DNA from: Giardia muris
Taxonomy: Eukaryota > Fornicata > Diplomonadida > Hexamitidae
Assembly: GCA_006247105.1 (NCBI GenBank)
Contig: CM016926.1
Span: 496,001 to 560,000 of the forward strand
Length of the DNA: 64,000 bases
Direction: 5' to 3'
Part shown: positions 8,535-18,829 of the stretch, piece by piece
Numbering within the stretch: the stretch's first letter is position 1
Layout of the letters: every line of letters starts with the position of its first letter
Translations under genes and position numbers: made by a program
Notes under the pieces: model-generated
What the model saw: the letters and a program-made list of their open reading frames with translations, nothing else
Database searches by the model: none
What the model was told of the DNA's origin: nothing

Positions 8535-10412
8535 CTACTTCTGCTGAACGGAGGGAATTCCAATCCGAGTAGTCCTAAGTACGGTCGACCCGCTTGACCC
8601 ACCATGTTGCCGAGCGTTGATCGTAGTCTGACCCGTCTGAGGTAAAGGAGACCGAATGGCTCCGACACCTGTCTGTAATGACCCAGAGGCACGGAGAGGT
8701 GGCTTTGGTGAGGGCGATGCACGCCTCTGTCGCAACAGTGGCCCTTCAAATTGGCGAATGACTGAGGCTTCAGACGCTGGCGTCTCGATATCCAGGTTTG
8801 TACCAATACGATGCACGAATATATGATTCGTACCACGTTGCACCCTTCCAATGTCCTCGGACCCCTCAACAAGCTCGAGGAACGATCCACAGACCATGAC
8901 AATCAGGTCTTCATTGGCGGCAAGCCCCAAGTCCTGAACCGATTCATCACACTGTATCGCTGAAAGGCGCATGTTTCGCATACGTGGAACCACAACCGCC
9001 TTGACACCCCAAAGCATCGACATCCAACGAGCGGCCGATGGGGCAGCCGTAAAGACGACTATGGGGATGCCTGGACGCTGGCGAACAAGGCTAAGAATGG
9101 AGCACCCATGGATGCTGAAGACGCAGATACACTTTGCGTTGAGAGACTTCGCCGTCGCCACCGCAGCTATTGAAAGAGCGTCCTCCTGTTGGAATTCTAC
9201 ACGTGGGGTTATTAGCCCATTACAATTGTCGCTCAGAAGCTTCCCACAATACGTCGCATCAAGTGGATCCGTCTCAGTAGCCGTGACGATCTCGATAAGA
9301 TACCTCGCCGCCTGGATCGCAAACTCTCCGATGGCCGTCTCCCTACAAAGAACAAGCCCATCACAACCGTCAGCGAGGGCATTGTTCACGTCGGAGACCT
9401 CTGCACGCGTCGGGATGATATTGTCGTACATCGAGTCGCAGACACTACTCGCCACATAGCTTGGCTTTCCAAACTCACGAGCGATCCCGATGATCGTCTT
9501 CTGGGCGACCGGTACGTATCCGAGCTCCATCTCCTCGCCCAAAGCGCCACGGGCAATCATGACGCCATCCACGTATGGCATAATCTCACGGAGAAGAGTG
9601 ACAGAAAGAGGGGTTTCGACCTTTAACATGATTCGTGGTGGGAAGCTGGGGAACTTCTTCCGTAGGAAGGCCATGTACGGCTCAACACTCCTAATGTCCA
9701 TATCGGTATTAATATGTGAGAAACAAATCCAATCGATATTAGTGTTCTCTGCCAAGAAGTGAAGCTGCTCGTACTCCACATCTGTCAGAGGAAACTCGGC
9801 CGTTCTCCGCCCGACGATACGGAAGGAACTATGGTCAGCAAGATGGATGAGACCTGGAGTCATAACACGGACGATACACTTCTGAAGCTCAGGATCAATG
9901 GAAAGGACGTTCAGGATCAGCTTGGTATGACGGAAAACAAGTTCGGCACCAACACAAATGACCGAGAAGAACGAAGGGTTATCCACAAATAGTCCATAGG
10001 CGTTACAAGTCTCTCCCTTTTCAATGGCCCTCATCTCTAGAGTTTGTCCTTCCTGAAGTAGGATAAGACCACTATTGGTAAGGCCAGTGATCCGAAACTT
10101 AGGGCCTTGAAGAGAGGCGATGATAGGGACAAACTTCTTCTGCTCGTCGGCAACCTCGCGGACAAGGTTAAAGAGGCGTAGGTTCTCCTCATTGGTTGCC
10201 TTGGCCATCATGATACGAAAGGCATCGACTCCGTCAGTAAGCATCTGTGCAATGGCCTCTCGAGTGTTGCAGCCCGGACCAAGCGTGACAATGACCTTCC
10301 CGCGGCGGTAAGGAGGCGCGTCCCCACCCCCATAGGCCGGGGCCGCGATTAGGTTTGCGGCCGTCAGCTTCCCAGGGTAGCCCTTTGCAGCACGTTCATG
10401 AATGGCGTGCAT
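8535..10412 (-). CDS. Pyruvate kinase homologue, probably inactive
   Basis: A 625-residue protein with the pyruvate kinase barrel: VIVTLGP near the N-terminus, SLQGPKFR where active enzymes have D-KGPEIR, IMLKVE (K264, E266 kept), VMIARGALGEE (about 285-294) and RAEVSDVNNALADG. The aspartate of the metal-binding GDLG is alanine (GALG), and the ADP-binding RxNxSHG near residue 66 is RIMMAKA. Both changes should abolish or greatly weaken phosphotransfer, so I expect a regulatory or structural role. After about residue 545 follows a serine/proline/arginine-rich tail not usual in the enzyme. Its ATG lies 6 bp behind the stop of the giant ankyrin gene upstream. Confidence 0.85.
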   Translation of the reverse strand: MHAIHERAAKGYPGKLTAANLIAAPAYGGGDAPPYRRGKVIVTLGPGCNTREAIAQMLTDGVDAFRIMMAKATNEENLRLFNLVREVADEQKKFVPIIASLQGPKFRITGLTNSGLILLQEGQTLEMRAIEKGETCNAYGLFVDNPSFFSVICVGAELVFRHTKLILNVLSIDPELQKCIVRVMTPGLIHLADHSSFRIVGRRTAEFPLTDVEYEQLHFLAENTNIDWICFSHINTDMDIRSVEPYMAFLRKKFPSFPPRIMLKVETPLSVTLLREIMPYVDGVMIARGALGEEMELGYVPVAQKTIIGIAREFGKPSYVASSVCDSMYDNIIPTRAEVSDVNNALADGCDGLVLCRETAIGEFAIQAARYLIEIVTATETDPLDATYCGKLLSDNCNGLITPRVEFQQEDALSIAAVATAKSLNAKCICVFSIHGCSILSLVRQRPGIPIVVFTAAPSAARWMSMLWGVKAVVVPRMRNMRLSAIQCDESVQDLGLAANEDLIVMVCGSFLELVEGSEDIGRVQRGTNHIFVHRIGTNLDIETPASEASVIRQFEGPLLRQRRASPSPKPPLRASGSLQTGVGAIRSPLPQTGQTTINARQHGGSSGSTVLRTTRIGIPSVQQK

Positions 10413-10416
10413 TTTT

Positions 10417-10423
10417 GTTTACA
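10417..10423 (-). terminator. Poly(A)-type signal overlapping the stop of the giant ankyrin gene
   Basis: On the minus strand TGTAAAC includes the TAA stop codon (10419-10421) and resembles the Giardia poly(A) signal AGTRAAY. The next ATG starts at 10412, so terminator and next promoter share a few bases. Confidence 0.45.
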
Positions 10424-13400
10424 CATCGAGAAATATCACTTGATCGATCTGTGTGCGGCAAAGTGGGCATTTGTTCGCCGTGATTCCGGCGTGGTGGCAG
10501 GTAGAACAGACGCTGAAATGCCTACAAGGAAGGAAGAGACAGTTCCGGAACTGATTGACACAAATCGTGCAAAACATGTCGTTGGAGCTGCTGAATTCGT
10601 ACTCGTAGAAGGCATCACTAAGCTCCTTGATGGATGTCTTGATCCCGGAGGTCGATTCGGGTTCAAAGGAACCTACGAACGCCTCCATCAGGGCCTCTAG
10701 AAGCGCGATAATCATCTCCTGCTCATCCTCAGTTACATGATACTCAGTCATAAAGTCGTCGATGCACTGGTAGATTGCACGAACCCGCTCTCCAAGAGTT
10801 GTGGGCGTCTGAGTATGGAAGGCCCAAGTAGTGAGCAAGTAGTCGTATCTCAACTGCGCATGATTATCCTTTTCGGCCACGAGAAGGTTCCGGCCTTTGA
10901 GGTCCGGAACAGAAACCTCGGAGATCAGATATCGGAAAAGGATCCTCTTGTCGTTGCGGAAGGCTAAAGCAAGAGCCGTCCTCCCGATCTTGTTCGTCAA
11001 CCCACACTCATGTGGCGCAAGGAAGCGGACAAGTTCCTCGTGGTTTCGATCCACGGCATACATTAGCGCCGTCATACCCGTTTCGTCCTGTAGCCCACAT
11101 TCCTGGACGAGTAGTCGGACGCAAGGCAACGAACCCTTCCGGGCGGCATACATCAGTGCCGTCCTCCCTTCTTGATCATGCCGTTTGGCCTGATCGAGAT
11201 ACATTTCAACCACCCGCTCATTCCCATTCAATGCCGCAACCATCAACTCACTCATGCCTTTAGCAGGCAGGTTGCGCTGGTCTCGGAGCAGGAATTGAAT
11301 ACATGCGGTATCTTCTAGGCCGATGGCAATATCAAGCTCGCTATCGCTAGGCTGATAGCCTGGGACGCTTCGAAGGATTCGACGCACAATATTGCCCCGC
11401 TTCTGTTCAGCAGCAAGAGTGTATGCGTACTTCCCATCAGCTGCTGGCTTATTGACCTCTCGAAGCAAGAGCTCCACACATGGCATGCTATCTCTTTGTA
11501 CGGCGTACATCAACGCCGTTCTCCCTTCATTGTCCTGGATTCCAAGCTCATCGGAACTAAGGAGACGAACCAACTTCTCATTGCCGAGCTCGGCCGCAAA
11601 CATCAATGCCGTTTGCCCAGCATTATTCTGAAGTTTAGACTCACCTTTGAGATGTATGACGGCCTCTACGTACTGGGAACGAACGGCATGCATCAATGCC
11701 GTCATTCCATTGGGATCGCGCTTGCCTATGTGGGTCAAATACTTCTGTAGGTACTCAGTCGACCTCTCGCGTACAGCGGCGATAAGGACAGATTGATTCC
11801 CCACCTCTGCCAGCCGTGTCACTAGCTCCTCCTTATTCTTCCGGACAGCGAGTGCGAGCGCGCTGCAGCCATCGGCAGCGTGGATAGGACTTTCAAGTAA
11901 CAAGTAGTCGATGCATTCCAAGTGGTCCTCGGAAATTGCTAGCATGAGGGCAGTATACCCCTCCTTGTCAATAGCTCCTCGCTCATCTAACAGAAGCCCG
12001 ACGCTAGCGACGTTTCCACGCATGGCCGCATGCATGAGGGCCGTACGACCATCGGAGTCCTTGGCGTGAATGCTTGAAAGGAATATGCGGATACAGCTTA
12101 CAGAATCGGCCATCGCAGAAAGCATCAGAGCCGTGTACTTCTTGGCCGTGACCTCGGCAGGCGACAATTGGAGGGTTCGCGATAGAAGCATCTGCAAGCA
12201 TGTACCATTTCCCCTTTCAACCGCAATATCAATGGATTTCCGTCCGTCAATAGTCACCAGGTTGGCTTCGTCCATGAGGAAGCACGCACAGTCTGTCTGC
12301 CCAGTCTCAAGAGCGTATAGGAGAGCGGTATAACCTTGGGCATCCTGCATCCGAAGCTCCCCAGCGAGCTGGTTCGCAGCAGTTAAGTTCCCTTCCTGTG
12401 CAGCAAGCATCAGCGCAGTCATCCCGCTAGGGGTGGTGCAGCCTTGCTCGTATTTCACCAGTTTCCGCAAGCAGTTCTCATGTTGGTGATGAACGGAGTA
12501 CATAAGAGCCGTCCAGCCCTGGGCGTCATGCATTTTGACCTCGGAACATAGCAAGTCGAGGCATGAAGCCTGGCCACTTTTCGCCGCCCACATCAAGGCA
12601 GTCTCGCCAAGTTCATTTGCGCGCCCTTTCTGCAACTCGGCCAATATGGCCACTACCTTGCGGTGGCCAGCCCTCGCTGCCAACATGAGCGCCGTTGTTC
12701 CACGCTTGTCGCAAAGCTCCACTTCAGATAGAAGAAGTCTGACACATTCGCCACTCCCCGCTTCTGCAGCGAACATGAGAGCACTCCTCCCATCCACCGT
12801 CTGGCGGCCCTCTTCGCTCTTGAGTAGAGCCTCAACCAGCTTCCGATTGTCTGCCTGACTCGCAAACATTAGTGCCGTCTCACCGTTCTTTGTTTCCATC
12901 CCAGCCTCGGAAAGGAGTAGTTCGGCGCAGGCCGTCTGATTAAATCTCACCGCATACATGAGCGCCGTCGAACCGGTGCTATCGCAAATTCCCTGCTGGT
13001 CAATAAACTGCTGGATGTAACGCACCTGCCCACTGATAGCAACGACCATCAGCTCGGTGAGGTCGCTCAGATTCATGACAGGAAAGTCAGCGCCCGCCCC
13101 CCCAAGGAGGAGGCATTTCCTATAGCGGCTGTCAGACTGTTTAAGGGTCAGCTCGTATAAAGACTTGCTTGCATCCAGGGGTTTTTCGAGCACGTGCTTG
13201 ACAAAACCGTACATGCCAGCTTCGATGACAACATCAAGTACGGATCGTGGGGTACGGTCCTGTATGTCGCACTCCGATACAAGCAATTCAGCACATTGAA
13301 CCTTCCGTGCGAAGAGGGCATGCGCGAGAGCTGTGAGGTTTTCGGCATCAACCGCCCCTTGCTCGTGATCAAGTAGCTTCTGTACAGCAAGCTCTGACCC

Positions 13401-16400
13401 CGCCTCTGCGGCATGCATCAGAGCCGTCCTTCCTCGTGCGTCTTTCTTCCCCACATCATTCTCATATATACTCATGAGCACGAGCTGGTCGAATCGGGCA
13501 GCTAACATCAGGAAGGTCCATTTCCCATCGTCAAACTCTTCTCTTGTAAGACTTGCGGCGGCTAGGATGAAATCCTCGACTAAATCACGAGCCAGGCCAG
13601 GTGAAAGACGAGGTAGAACGTCTTGGTAGTCTTCAGGCGGAAGGGTAACGCGTCTGAAGACGATTTGAATGCATTCTGAGTTTCCACCATCAAACGCAAG
13701 ACTTATAGCCTTCCTCTTATCGAAGGATGGCATGTCAAGCTCGTCGACAAAGGCCTGGGTGATAGTGGCGTCACCCGCTCTTACGGCGAGCATTAGTGTC
13801 GTGAACTGTTCCCAGTTCTTATAATTCTGACCGGCCCTTAGAACTAGCAGGCGACGTAGCAGCTCCTGCTCTCCAAGACGGTAGGCCGCATCTGTGGGGC
13901 TAGTTGAGTCGGGAGCCGCTAGTTTTAGCAGGTGTTCGGTCAAGTTGACGTGAGATAGCTCAAATGCCCTCCGATATGGCGGGACATTGTTGGTATCATT
14001 AAGCCTAAGCTCATCTGTCAAAAGATTGACACACTCCAGAGAATTGGCCTCAATGGCGTAGAAGAGGGCGGTATTCCCGTTAGTATCTCTGCATCCTTGC
14101 TCCCCCAATAATTTCTCAACACAAATTGCATACCCTTTCTTCGCCGCATGCATGAGAGCAGTTCTCCCCTGGGAGTCCCGCTTTCCAAGAGTATCCTCCT
14201 GTAATACCAGGTACTCAGGCTTGTTCGCTAGGACCGCGAGTATATTGAATGGAAGACTAGCTTCCTGCCGCCTTAAGCCTGCCATATCCGAGAGAAGGAA
14301 ACGCAGACATGCGTCCTCTTGGAACCTCTCCGCTATCGTCAGAAGACTCGTGGTACTATCACCCTCGTCGCGCATGGCTCCCAAAAGAAGCTCTACCAGC
14401 TTCTTATTCCCCTTCTTGACGGCAATCGTGCAGGCGCGACATCCAGACTTATCCACAAGACGCGCCTCCGATAGAAGGCAGCCCGGTATTTCTTCTGGCT
14501 TCATCAAATCCATCGCGTACATCAGCGCTGTGAAGCCTTCTGAGTTCTGTAATCCCACCTCCTCAGTGAGCAGAGGAAGTACGTCGGTTGAATGGGCCTT
14601 GACTGCAAGCATCAGAGCCGTCTCTCCGTGCTCGTCAACCATTCGCAGCTGCGAAAGTAGCATCTGAGCGCATTTGAAGTAGTTGTTAATTGCAGCATAC
14701 ATGAGGGCGGTCTTTCCAGAGCTATCTTGAGCAAACTCAAGGTCCTGGAAGAGAGCAAGGCTTTCAACATGTCCGGTAATCGCCGCAAGCATCAGTGGCG
14801 TGAGTTGGCGCTTAGCTACCTCGCAGGGCTGTAGCTTAGCGGCGTAGGGGAGGAGTGCGACAACGCAGTCCTTTTGGCCCAACTGGACGGATAAGTCAAG
14901 CACCCGGATTATGTTCTCTTTGACCGCTGGATCAGACTTGAAAAAGTCGAGAATGTCAGCATGGCCACCTCTGATAGCATACATGATAGCAGTCTCCCCG
15001 TGCATATCTCGCTTCTCGGCCTCGTCGGACAAAGCATTGATGTATACACCCTCTCCAAGGTATGCTGCAAGCATCAGAGCCGTTATCTTCTTGGCTTCAA
15101 CCTCCTCTATCGACTGATTAGCCCTTTCAGCCAGAAGAACGCGCAACGCGAAGGGGAGCGCAGCTGAGCGTGCGTACTCAAAAGGATCGGCACCTTCCTT
15201 CCGAAGAGCCTCAGCAATCACCCGAATAAGAGGAACATTGCGTAATGCCGAGGCTAGAGAAAGTGGAGTTTCCCCAAGGCTGTTTGATCGCTGGACCTCG
15301 GCGCTGAGACGCGCCGCCATCTCCACATTCTTCGCACGAATCGCATACATTAGAGCCGTGTCCTTATTCGAGTCTTGATAGCCTATTTCGCGCCTCAGAA
15401 CATCGTCGGAGATTGCATAACCATGCTCGGCCGCGAGCATCAGAGCCGTCTGGCCCTCTGAATTCTGATAGCCGGCCTGACCGGACAACTTGTCAGCACA
15501 AGCAAACCGATTCTTCTGGATTGCTAGCTGCAAGGCGGACGGTCCCGTGCCTGCAAAGCTGGTTACTTCCTCCCCAAGGGCGTCGAGGGCATCTGGATTG
15601 TCGCATTCGACCGCGTACAGCGTTGCGGTCCAATTGCTACTGTCAAACATGCCGGCTTCTTTCGGGGCAAGAAGTGCCACCACGTCATTCGCCCTCGCGC
15701 GGACAGCGTACATGAGGGCTGTCACACGCTTGTTATCTGAGAGGGTGCACTCCTCAAGGAGCTGTTGTGCGCATAGGATGTGACCTTTCTCTGCGGCGTA
15801 GATCAGCGCCGTTCGTCCCAGAGAATCCTGGCATCTCAGCTCAGAACGATAGTTGGGTATCTCGGCGTCTATCCCTGCAGCCGCGAGGAGCATAAGAATG
15901 GTCTTATCTTTCAAAAAGAGTTCTGTCTGAGGCCAATCCGCCCTCTGCGCAAGCTCTACCTTGAAGTGCCATGAGTCGGATACGGACTCTTCCTCAGTCT
16001 CTGATGAGGAGCTGGATACTGAGTCCAACTTTTCATTTAGCAACGAAGATGAAGGTACGACCTTAGGCGGCTCCAACTTCATCTCCGTATATTTAGGCAT
16101 AACACCCTCGAGCTTGCATAGGTCGAAGTATATATTGTAGTATGTGCTGAACTTATCTGGGGTAGCGGTTTGGAGAATCCTCTCAAGGACTAGAAGAGGA
16201 GTCTTACCGGAGGCGCTAGGTATCTGATGCTCCTCGAATAGAATGCGTGAAATCTGATACGCCCCAATCTCGACGGCTCTCAGAAGCCCGGTCTTCCCAT
16301 TCTTGTCTCTCATTCCAAGCTCGTACTCGGAAAGTAGCTCGACCAGGGTCTCTTTGCGATTAACAACCGCGTACATCAGGGCAGTCTGTCCGCTTCTGTC

Positions 16401-17090
16401 GCACATACGTGCCTCTGCCTCGACCAGGAGCTTTGCCGCCTGTTCCTTCCCATTGGCTGCGGCCACCATTAATGCGGTCATCCCCTTCCCGTTTTGAACC
16501 CCATAAAGGCTTTGATTAGCACGGATGGTGTCAAGATCGTCGTCCTGAACCGCCTGATGAAGAGATCGCAGAGGCTGTACGGGGCGTCGAGGTGGTTCCT
16601 GGAGCAAGAGAGGCACTTCCTCCACCGCTATGTCCAAGATGGCGAGGCAGTCTGATATCCGCTCTTCGTCCCTGCCGGTACGTGCGCGTCTGAGGCTATC
16701 TTCCGCCTGTGCGATTGCGTTCTCCCCGTTATTATTCTTGATGTGGACCTCATCGCGCAAGAGCTCGACCGCATCGACGTTACCAGCACAGGCGGCGATG
16801 CTCAGGGCCGTCCCGCCGTTTGAGTTCTGCATTCCTCGTTCAGACTCTAGAAGTAGCTTTATGGCCTCGGTTCGATTATACTTTGCGGCATGCATCAGCG
16901 CGGTGTATCCATAAGAGTCTTTAAGGTGCGCCTCCTTGCCTCGAAGAAGTTCGACGATCTGAGCGTGTCCCCTCTTGGCCGCCAGCATGAGGGCCGTTTC
17001 TCCCTTTTCATTCCTTTGTCGCGCCTGTGCCAGGAGAGCGCGGACGGCGGCGATGTTCCCAGTCTCGGCAGCATCGATGAGGGATGTCAT
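10419..17090 (-). CDS. Giant ankyrin-repeat protein with C-terminal RING
   Basis: An uninterrupted 2,223-residue frame. Nearly the whole protein is ankyrin repeats of about 33 residues with the family core (D-xGxTALM-AA--G), several dozen in a row. About 100 residues from the end the repeats stop, a helical linker follows, and the protein ends in a C3HC4 RING (CTICVN, LPCRHFSVC, CPLCRTQ). RING domains recruit E2 enzymes, so a large scaffold-type E3 ubiquitin ligase is the natural inference. No signal peptide or membrane segment. Unlike the other ANK-RING copies here it has no frame damage, which implies selection. Start at the ATG at 17090 with a T/A-rich upstream; divergent from the next gene, 33 bp apart. 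Confidence 0.9.
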   Translation of the reverse strand: MTSLIDAAETGNIAAVRALLAQARQRNEKGETALMLAAKRGHAQIVELLRGKEAHLKDSYGYTALMHAAKYNRTEAIKLLLESERGMQNSNGGTALSIAACAGNVDAVELLRDEVHIKNNNGENAIAQAEDSLRRARTGRDEERISDCLAILDIAVEEVPLLLQEPPRRPVQPLRSLHQAVQDDDLDTIRANQSLYGVQNGKGMTALMVAAANGKEQAAKLLVEAEARMCDRSGQTALMYAVVNRKETLVELLSEYELGMRDKNGKTGLLRAVEIGAYQISRILFEEHQIPSASGKTPLLVLERILQTATPDKFSTYYNIYFDLCKLEGVMPKYTEMKLEPPKVVPSSSLLNEKLDSVSSSSSETEEESVSDSWHFKVELAQRADWPQTELFLKDKTILMLLAAAGIDAEIPNYRSELRCQDSLGRTALIYAAEKGHILCAQQLLEECTLSDNKRVTALMYAVRARANDVVALLAPKEAGMFDSSNWTATLYAVECDNPDALDALGEEVTSFAGTGPSALQLAIQKNRFACADKLSGQAGYQNSEGQTALMLAAEHGYAISDDVLRREIGYQDSNKDTALMYAIRAKNVEMAARLSAEVQRSNSLGETPLSLASALRNVPLIRVIAEALRKEGADPFEYARSAALPFALRVLLAERANQSIEEVEAKKITALMLAAYLGEGVYINALSDEAEKRDMHGETAIMYAIRGGHADILDFFKSDPAVKENIIRVLDLSVQLGQKDCVVALLPYAAKLQPCEVAKRQLTPLMLAAITGHVESLALFQDLEFAQDSSGKTALMYAAINNYFKCAQMLLSQLRMVDEHGETALMLAVKAHSTDVLPLLTEEVGLQNSEGFTALMYAMDLMKPEEIPGCLLSEARLVDKSGCRACTIAVKKGNKKLVELLLGAMRDEGDSTTSLLTIAERFQEDACLRFLLSDMAGLRRQEASLPFNILAVLANKPEYLVLQEDTLGKRDSQGRTALMHAAKKGYAICVEKLLGEQGCRDTNGNTALFYAIEANSLECVNLLTDELRLNDTNNVPPYRRAFELSHVNLTEHLLKLAAPDSTSPTDAAYRLGEQELLRRLLVLRAGQNYKNWEQFTTLMLAVRAGDATITQAFVDELDMPSFDKRKAISLAFDGGNSECIQIVFRRVTLPPEDYQDVLPRLSPGLARDLVEDFILAAASLTREEFDDGKWTFLMLAARFDQLVLMSIYENDVGKKDARGRTALMHAAEAGSELAVQKLLDHEQGAVDAENLTALAHALFARKVQCAELLVSECDIQDRTPRSVLDVVIEAGMYGFVKHVLEKPLDASKSLYELTLKQSDSRYRKCLLLGGAGADFPVMNLSDLTELMVVAISGQVRYIQQFIDQQGICDSTGSTALMYAVRFNQTACAELLLSEAGMETKNGETALMFASQADNRKLVEALLKSEEGRQTVDGRSALMFAAEAGSGECVRLLLSEVELCDKRGTTALMLAARAGHRKVVAILAELQKGRANELGETALMWAAKSGQASCLDLLCSEVKMHDAQGWTALMYSVHHQHENCLRKLVKYEQGCTTPSGMTALMLAAQEGNLTAANQLAGELRMQDAQGYTALLYALETGQTDCACFLMDEANLVTIDGRKSIDIAVERGNGTCLQMLLSRTLQLSPAEVTAKKYTALMLSAMADSVSCIRIFLSSIHAKDSDGRTALMHAAMRGNVASVGLLLDERGAIDKEGYTALMLAISEDHLECIDYLLLESPIHAADGCSALALAVRKNKEELVTRLAEVGNQSVLIAAVRERSTEYLQKYLTHIGKRDPNGMTALMHAVRSQYVEAVIHLKGESKLQNNAGQTALMFAAELGNEKLVRLLSSDELGIQDNEGRTALMYAVQRDSMPCVELLLREVNKPAADGKYAYTLAAEQKRGNIVRRILRSVPGYQPSDSELDIAIGLEDTACIQFLLRDQRNLPAKGMSELMVAALNGNERVVEMYLDQAKRHDQEGRTALMYAARKGSLPCVRLLVQECGLQDETGMTALMYAVDRNHEELVRFLAPHECGLTNKIGRTALALAFRNDKRILFRYLISEVSVPDLKGRNLLVAEKDNHAQLRYDYLLTTWAFHTQTPTTLGERVRAIYQCIDDFMTEYHVTEDEQEMIIALLEALMEAFVGSFEPESTSGIKTSIKELSDAFYEYEFSSSNDMFCTICVNQFRNCLFLPCRHFSVCSTCHHAGITANKCPLCRTQIDQVIFLDV

Positions 17091-17123
17091 TTTATAATTC
17101 CCTTTAATCCAAAAATAGTGTCA

Positions 17124-17891
17124 ATGGACGCGTTTATGGACGAGGACGCGTTCCGCCAGCTCCTGGACGAGTCCGCGTGCGTTCGGTTCACCGAGCGAGA
17201 CGTCAGTGCACGGCCAGAGGACGTTGAGCCCCATCGGCTGACATATCAGAAGCGGGAGGCAACGATCGAAGATATAAGGCGAGGTCATTCCCATATATCA
17301 TTCACGATGTCAGGAGAAACTCCCGAGCAGATCCGGGAGCGGATAGAGAAGCGGGTCAATGGGATGAGTATTCGGGACATGACAGTAGCTTTACTTAATG
17401 AAAGGCAACTTCTTCTCAACCGTGACGAGCAGGCTGAACTACGAGCACTAGAACGTAGGCGTCTTCTTGAACATGGCGCCAGCGTCTCTAAGCGTCGTTA
17501 TCTCCCCTTCAACAAGCTTAAGGAATTGCGTCAGGCGCAATCCGACTTCGTTCGGGAGCAGCTCAAGGAAAATAGGAATGCAGGCCTCATAGGGTTAGGG
17601 AAGAACGGTCGAAAGTATACGATCGGCGCTGGGATAACAGAAAATGTTCACGACCTGACCTGGGAGAAGGTGCACCCATCAGCAGCCATCGCATACAGAC
17701 AGTTATCAGACCATAGAGGCAGAGCATACATGTGGGACGGCTCGAAGACCATCACGGGAACCATCGGGCACTTTGAGAACGGCGAGCTCAAGCTTAAGCA
17801 GTCAACGATCGAGCGTCTTGGGGGGAAGATGAGTAAGAAGGTTAAACGCCCTCATCGGAAAGAGCAGAAGAAAGGGAAGCGGCACCCGTGA
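17124..17891 (+). CDS. Hypothetical protein with basic C-terminus
   Basis: A 255-residue protein. Residues about 80-150 are rich in R, E, L and Q and likely helical; the last 20 residues are strongly basic (K, R, H), as in nucleolar or RNA-binding proteins. I do not recognise the family. The start is the ATG at 17124, after an A-rich stretch, although an open frame without an ATG in good context reaches further 5'. The stop is followed by TGAATC, close to the poly(A) signal. Confidence 0.6.
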   Translation: MDAFMDEDAFRQLLDESACVRFTERDVSARPEDVEPHRLTYQKREATIEDIRRGHSHISFTMSGETPEQIRERIEKRVNGMSIRDMTVALLNERQLLLNRDEQAELRALERRRLLEHGASVSKRRYLPFNKLKELRQAQSDFVREQLKENRNAGLIGLGKNGRKYTIGAGITENVHDLTWEKVHPSAAIAYRQLSDHRGRAYMWDGSKTITGTIGHFENGELKLKQSTIERLGGKMSKKVKRPHRKEQKKGKRHP

Positions 17892-17946
17892 ATCTCGTGG
17901 TTCTAGTCTGGACTAGTAACGGTTTTACTTACTTACCAATTGCCGG

Positions 17947-18261
17947 TCAAAGCGTCTCGTCTGAGTAGCGCGAGATAGTAAAGTCCCATTGGAGGGTATC
18001 ATCGAGTCCAAGCACGATCTCTGCCGAGCGTGGAAGCCTCGTGCAAGGGATTGGCCTCAGGAACGCCTTATTGAGCTCGATCTCGAGCGAGGTAGTCACA
18101 AGGGGACGAATCCTTTCCTCGGAGGCAAGACGGGACTTCAACATCCACCCAAGAGAGGCTCGTTCCTGGAGGGTCTTCTGCTCCTGCGGCTCCATATACA
18201 AGGCCTCGGGTTTCTGAGGGATCTTCAGCTCCGGAGTGATCAATTCATGTGCACAACTCAT
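17947..18261 (-). CDS. Small hypothetical protein
   Basis: A 104-residue frame starting at the ATG at 18261 right after ATATAAT-like sequence, a good Giardia promoter context. The sequence is mixed in composition (SCAHELITPELKIP near the start, strand-like LQWDFTISRY at the end), with no low complexity, signal peptide or membrane helix. No family recognised. It could be a small complex subunit, but that is a guess. Confidence 0.45.
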   Translation of the reverse strand: MSCAHELITPELKIPQKPEALYMEPQEQKTLQERASLGWMLKSRLASEERIRPLVTTSLEIELNKAFLRPIPCTRLPRSAEIVLGLDDTLQWDFTISRYSDETL

Positions 18262-18829
18262 ATAATTTACTAGGGTGGAGGATAGCATGAAAGGGCTCTA
18301 TGAACACACCGCTCGAAGCAGTAACCATTGGCACGTATCATGCAGCGTGTAGCAGTCTACGCCCCAATCTCTCACCGGTACGTCTTCGCTTCTTGCCCCA
18401 AATAGAACGACCTCTATCGATTCCCACATTCATCAAGAGAGAAATAGCAGTTCACAACCCGTCTTAACCATACCGCCTCTTTACAGGAAGTCTCGTCCAT
18501 AGCCTCATATACTCCCCACCCGTGCATCCAGTTCATAGATATGGATGTACGGCCGGTGCTGGGTAGGGTGCAATAACCATGCTGCGCTTACCAGTTCTAA
18601 TCGTCATCATGGCTTCGATGACACTCATTCTCATGGCATACAGTACGAGCCAATCCCCTTCTTTCTGAGGGTCTGAAGACCTCTAAGTCCACACTTTCAT
18701 GCTCGTACATCCATACCTTCTAAGCACATCATATACCGATCATTCCCCTCTTGACTCCCATACACATCATCTTTATCCTCCTTCTTACAGGCAGTTCCAC
18801 CCGGGAGATTAACACAGTCCCGCCAGCTA
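18262..18829. other. Non-coding stretch
   Basis: About 570 bp, pyrimidine-rich on the plus strand, without a convincing frame, tRNA or repeat. It would hold the promoter of the small gene to the left and the 3' end of the kinase gene to the right. Confidence 0.4.
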
